DNA of 14,532 bases from the NCBI GenBank assembly GCA_002314455.1, contig DCFZ01000040.1:1-14532 (forward strand), given 5' to 3'. This DNA comes from Lentisphaeria bacterium UBA1791 (GTDB lineage Bacteria > Verrucomicrobiota > Lentisphaeria > Victivallales > Victivallaceae). The position numbers and the translations under genes were made by a program. A model generated the notes under the pieces. The model had not been told where the DNA came from. It did not search any database and saw only the letters and a program-made list of their open reading frames with translations. This document shows positions 12,913 through 14,532 of the stretch, piece by piece. How positions within the stretch are numbered: position 1 is the first letter of the stretch; every line of letters starts with the position of its first letter.

Positions 12913-13758
12913 ATGGCTGAAGCGAAATGTTCTTCCGGAAAAAGCTGTGAAGAGTGCAAATTGAAGCACGATTCGCAGGAGTGCAAGATCCATGCGGCAT
13001 TGGAAAAGGTCGGTCGCCGGTTGATCGTGATGTCCGGCAAAGGCGGCGTCGGCAAAAGCACCGTCGCCGTCAATTTGGCAGTCAGTTTCGCATTGCAGGG
13101 CAAGCGCGTCGGGCTGCTCGACGTCGATCTGCACGGTCCCAGCGTTCCCAAAATGCTCAAACTGGAAAATTACAGCCCCGAAGTTTCCGGCAGCGGCAAG
13201 ATGCTCCCCGCCGAAATCGGCAGTCTCAAAGTCGTCAGCATCGGATTTCTGCTTGAACACACCGACAGCGCAGTCGTCTGGCGCGGGCCGATGAAAATCG
13301 GCGTCATCAACCAGTTCATCACCGACGTCGAATGGGGTGAACTTGACGTGCTTGTCGTCGACGCGCCCCCGGGAACGGGCGACGAACCTTTGACCGTCTG
13401 TCAGGATCTCGCCGGCGAAAAGGCCGCGGCAATCATCGTGACCACCCCCCAGCAGGTGTCGGCGACCGACGTTTCCAAGTCGTTGACCTTTTGCAAGGAA
13501 CTCGGCTTGAAAGTCGCCGGACTCGTCGAAAATATGAGCACGTTTATCTGCCCCCACTGCGGCAAGGAAACCGCGATCTTTTCCAGCGGCGCCGGCGAGG
13601 AACTCGCGAAAAAATACGACGTCCCGCTTTTGGGAAAACTCCCGATCGATCCGATCATCTGTCAGGGCGGCGACGAGGGAACTCCTTTCATCCGCCGCTT
13701 TGCCGGCAGTCTCACCGCCGCAAGTTTTGCCAAAATCGTCGATCAGTTGAGCGAATAA
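12913..13758 (+). CDS. mrp: Mrp/NBP35-family Fe-S cluster carrier ATPase
   Basis: This 281-residue P-loop protein has the deviant Walker A G42-K-G-G-V-G-K-S-T, the D70-x-D-L-H-G-P-S-V motif after it, V149-D-A-P-P-G-T-G-D-E, and the C213-P-H-C cluster-binding pair that bridges the homodimer. It assembles or carries [4Fe-4S] clusters to apoproteins in the cytoplasm. The N-terminus adds four cysteines (C6, C12, C15, C24), reminiscent of the N-terminal ferredoxin-like site of NBP35 but with different spacing; the bacterial DUF59 domain is missing. GAGG lies 6 nt before the ATG. The 10-nt gap to rpe implies cotranscription. The nearby radical SAM enzyme is a possible Fe-S client, but that is only inference. 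Confidence 0.93.
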   Translation: MAEAKCSSGKSCEECKLKHDSQECKIHAALEKVGRRLIVMSGKGGVGKSTVAVNLAVSFALQGKRVGLLDVDLHGPSVPKMLKLENYSPEVSGSGKMLPAEIGSLKVVSIGFLLEHTDSAVVWRGPMKIGVINQFITDVEWGELDVLVVDAPPGTGDEPLTVCQDLAGEKAAAIIVTTPQQVSATDVSKSLTFCKELGLKVAGLVENMSTFICPHCGKETAIFSSGAGEELAKKYDVPLLGKLPIDPIICQGGDEGTPFIRRFAGSLTAASFAKIVDQLSE

Positions 13759-13768
13759 GGGGAAAAAT

Positions 13769-14473
13769 ATGCACGCCATCAGTCAGATCGCCCGCGACCG
13801 CGTCACCGTCGCACCATCGTTGCTCGCCGCCGACTTCACCCAACTGGAAAGCCAGTGCCGCGAAGCCGCCGCCGCCGGAGCCGATGCGATCCACCTCGAT
13901 GTGATGGATGGCCACTTCGTGCCCAATATCTCCTTTGGCGTGCCGGTCGTGAAAAGTCTGCGCAAAAAATGCGACCTTTTCTTTGATACCCATCTGATGA
14001 TCTCACACCCGAAACAATACGCCAAGGCATTCGTCGACGCGGGCAGCGATCTTTTGACCTTTCACGTCGAGTGCGATGACGTAGTCGACGACGTCCTCGA
14101 CGAATGCGACAAACTCGGCGTGCCGGCAGGTCTTTCACTGAAACCGGGAACCCCCGCCGATACCCTCTTTCCTTACCTCGACCGGGTCAAACTGATCCTG
14201 GTCATGACCGTCGAGCCGGGCTTCGGCGGCCAATCCTTTATGGCAGATCAAATGCCGAAATTGGCTCAAATCAAACGCGAAATCAAACGCCGGAATTTAG
14301 ATCTCCTCGTCGAAGTCGACGGCGGCGTCGCCCCCGCAACTGCACCCCAAGTCGTCGCCCACGGCGGCAGTATGCTCGTCGCCGGAACTGCGGTTTTCCG
14401 CGCCCCCGAAGGAATGGCAAAGGCGATCGAAAGTCTTAAAGCCAATACCGCAATTTTAGATTGCGATCTATAA
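13769..14473 (+). CDS. rpe: Ribulose-phosphate 3-epimerase
   Basis: This 234-residue TIM-barrel enzyme interconverts ribulose 5-phosphate and xylulose 5-phosphate in the pentose phosphate pathway. All expected active-site residues are visible: S17 in A-P-S-L-L-A-A-D-F, H42 and D44 in I-H-L-D-V-M-D-G-H-F, H75 in D-T-H-L-M-I, the M-T-V-E-P-G-F-G-G-Q phosphate region (146-155), D184 in V-E-V-D-G-G-V, and the G-T-A-V-F phosphate-binding end. Length is normal. The start follows AAGGGG with good spacing. It ends the plus-strand operon begun by mrp; no plus-strand T-run terminator follows within the window. Confidence 0.97.
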   Translation: MHAISQIARDRVTVAPSLLAADFTQLESQCREAAAAGADAIHLDVMDGHFVPNISFGVPVVKSLRKKCDLFFDTHLMISHPKQYAKAFVDAGSDLLTFHVECDDVVDDVLDECDKLGVPAGLSLKPGTPADTLFPYLDRVKLILVMTVEPGFGGQSFMADQMPKLAQIKREIKRRNLDLLVEVDGGVAPATAPQVVAHGGSMLVAGTAVFRAPEGMAKAIESLKANTAILDCDL

Positions 14474-14474
14474 A

Positions 14475-14494
14475 AATAATGGTGCGCAAGCACC
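14475..14494 (-). terminator. Probable minus-strand terminator of a gene beyond the right edge
   Basis: GGTGC (14481-14485) and GCACC (14490-14494) form a perfect 5-bp stem with a 4-nt loop. Read on the minus strand, the stem is followed by ATTATTTTTA, as in an intrinsic terminator. The stem is short. A second hairpin, CCCGC/GCGGG (14502-14515), stands next to it, so the structure may be the end of a minus-strand RNA or of a gene that starts outside the window. Confidence 0.45.
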
Positions 14495-14532
14495 TGAACC
14501 CCCCGCATAAGCGGGCGCCTGGGGTGAGCGCG

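Noticed and set aside
14474..14532. tRNA or known small RNA (SRP, tmRNA, 6S) at the right edge
   Set aside because: I could not find the conserved arms or loops of any of these on either strand in the visible segment.

Overview
The window reads as a chromosomal segment of a GC-rich Gram-negative-type bacterium. My best guess is the Lentisphaerota/Verrucomicrobiota, perhaps Victivallales. The main taxonomic hint is the first gene, which resembles the small exported TIGR04073 family found in exosortase-carrying members of those phyla. The placement is inference; no rRNA or other decisive marker is present. Coding density is high, with fourteen recognisable or plausible longer genes, one small ORF, and no tRNA, rRNA, CRISPR array or transposase.

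Layout. Bases 1-230 hold no convincing gene but contain a duplicated 40-nt hairpin repeat, a 9-nt tandem repeat and an inverted repeat. A promoter then leads to the TIGR04073-like gene (301-732), which ends in a strong terminator. Directly after it comes a tightly packed plus-strand operon (813-4722). It encodes a membrane-anchored histidine-kinase/receiver-like protein that lacks its catalytic residues, a stand-alone PBP2/FtsI N-terminal (pedestal) domain with no transpeptidase, a SEDS (FtsW/RodA) glycosyltransferase overlapping it by ATGA, a 41-residue single-helix membrane protein, and a C_GCAxxG_C_C redox protein also joined by ATGA. This operon is the most interesting part of the window. 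It looks like a peptidoglycan-polymerase module whose usual cross-linking partner is reduced to the SEDS-activating part, beside a signalling protein that probably works as a scaffold.

Next, a minus-strand exported hypothetical (4779-5417) is divergent from a CNNM/CorC-type membrane protein (5640-6887), followed by a KamA/EpmB-type radical SAM aminomutase (6903-7937) and an LtaS/MdoB-type phosphoglycerol transferase (7998-9806) with its own promoter and an apparently leaderless start. A minus-strand operon (12756 down to 9852) encodes an MscS channel, a flavin-reductase-like protein, a GNAT acetyltransferase and an exported SagB/ThcOx-type nitroreductase. Divergent from it is a plus-strand pair: an Mrp/NBP35 Fe-S carrier ATPase and ribulose-phosphate 3-epimerase (rpe). 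The right edge has two hairpins, one of which looks like a minus-strand terminator for a gene outside the window.

Promoters can be read upstream of six transcription units. All have a -35 beginning TTG (TTGC in four) and a -10 of TATATT or TATAAT at 16-17 nt spacing, so a vegetative sigma factor with a consistent local consensus is likely.
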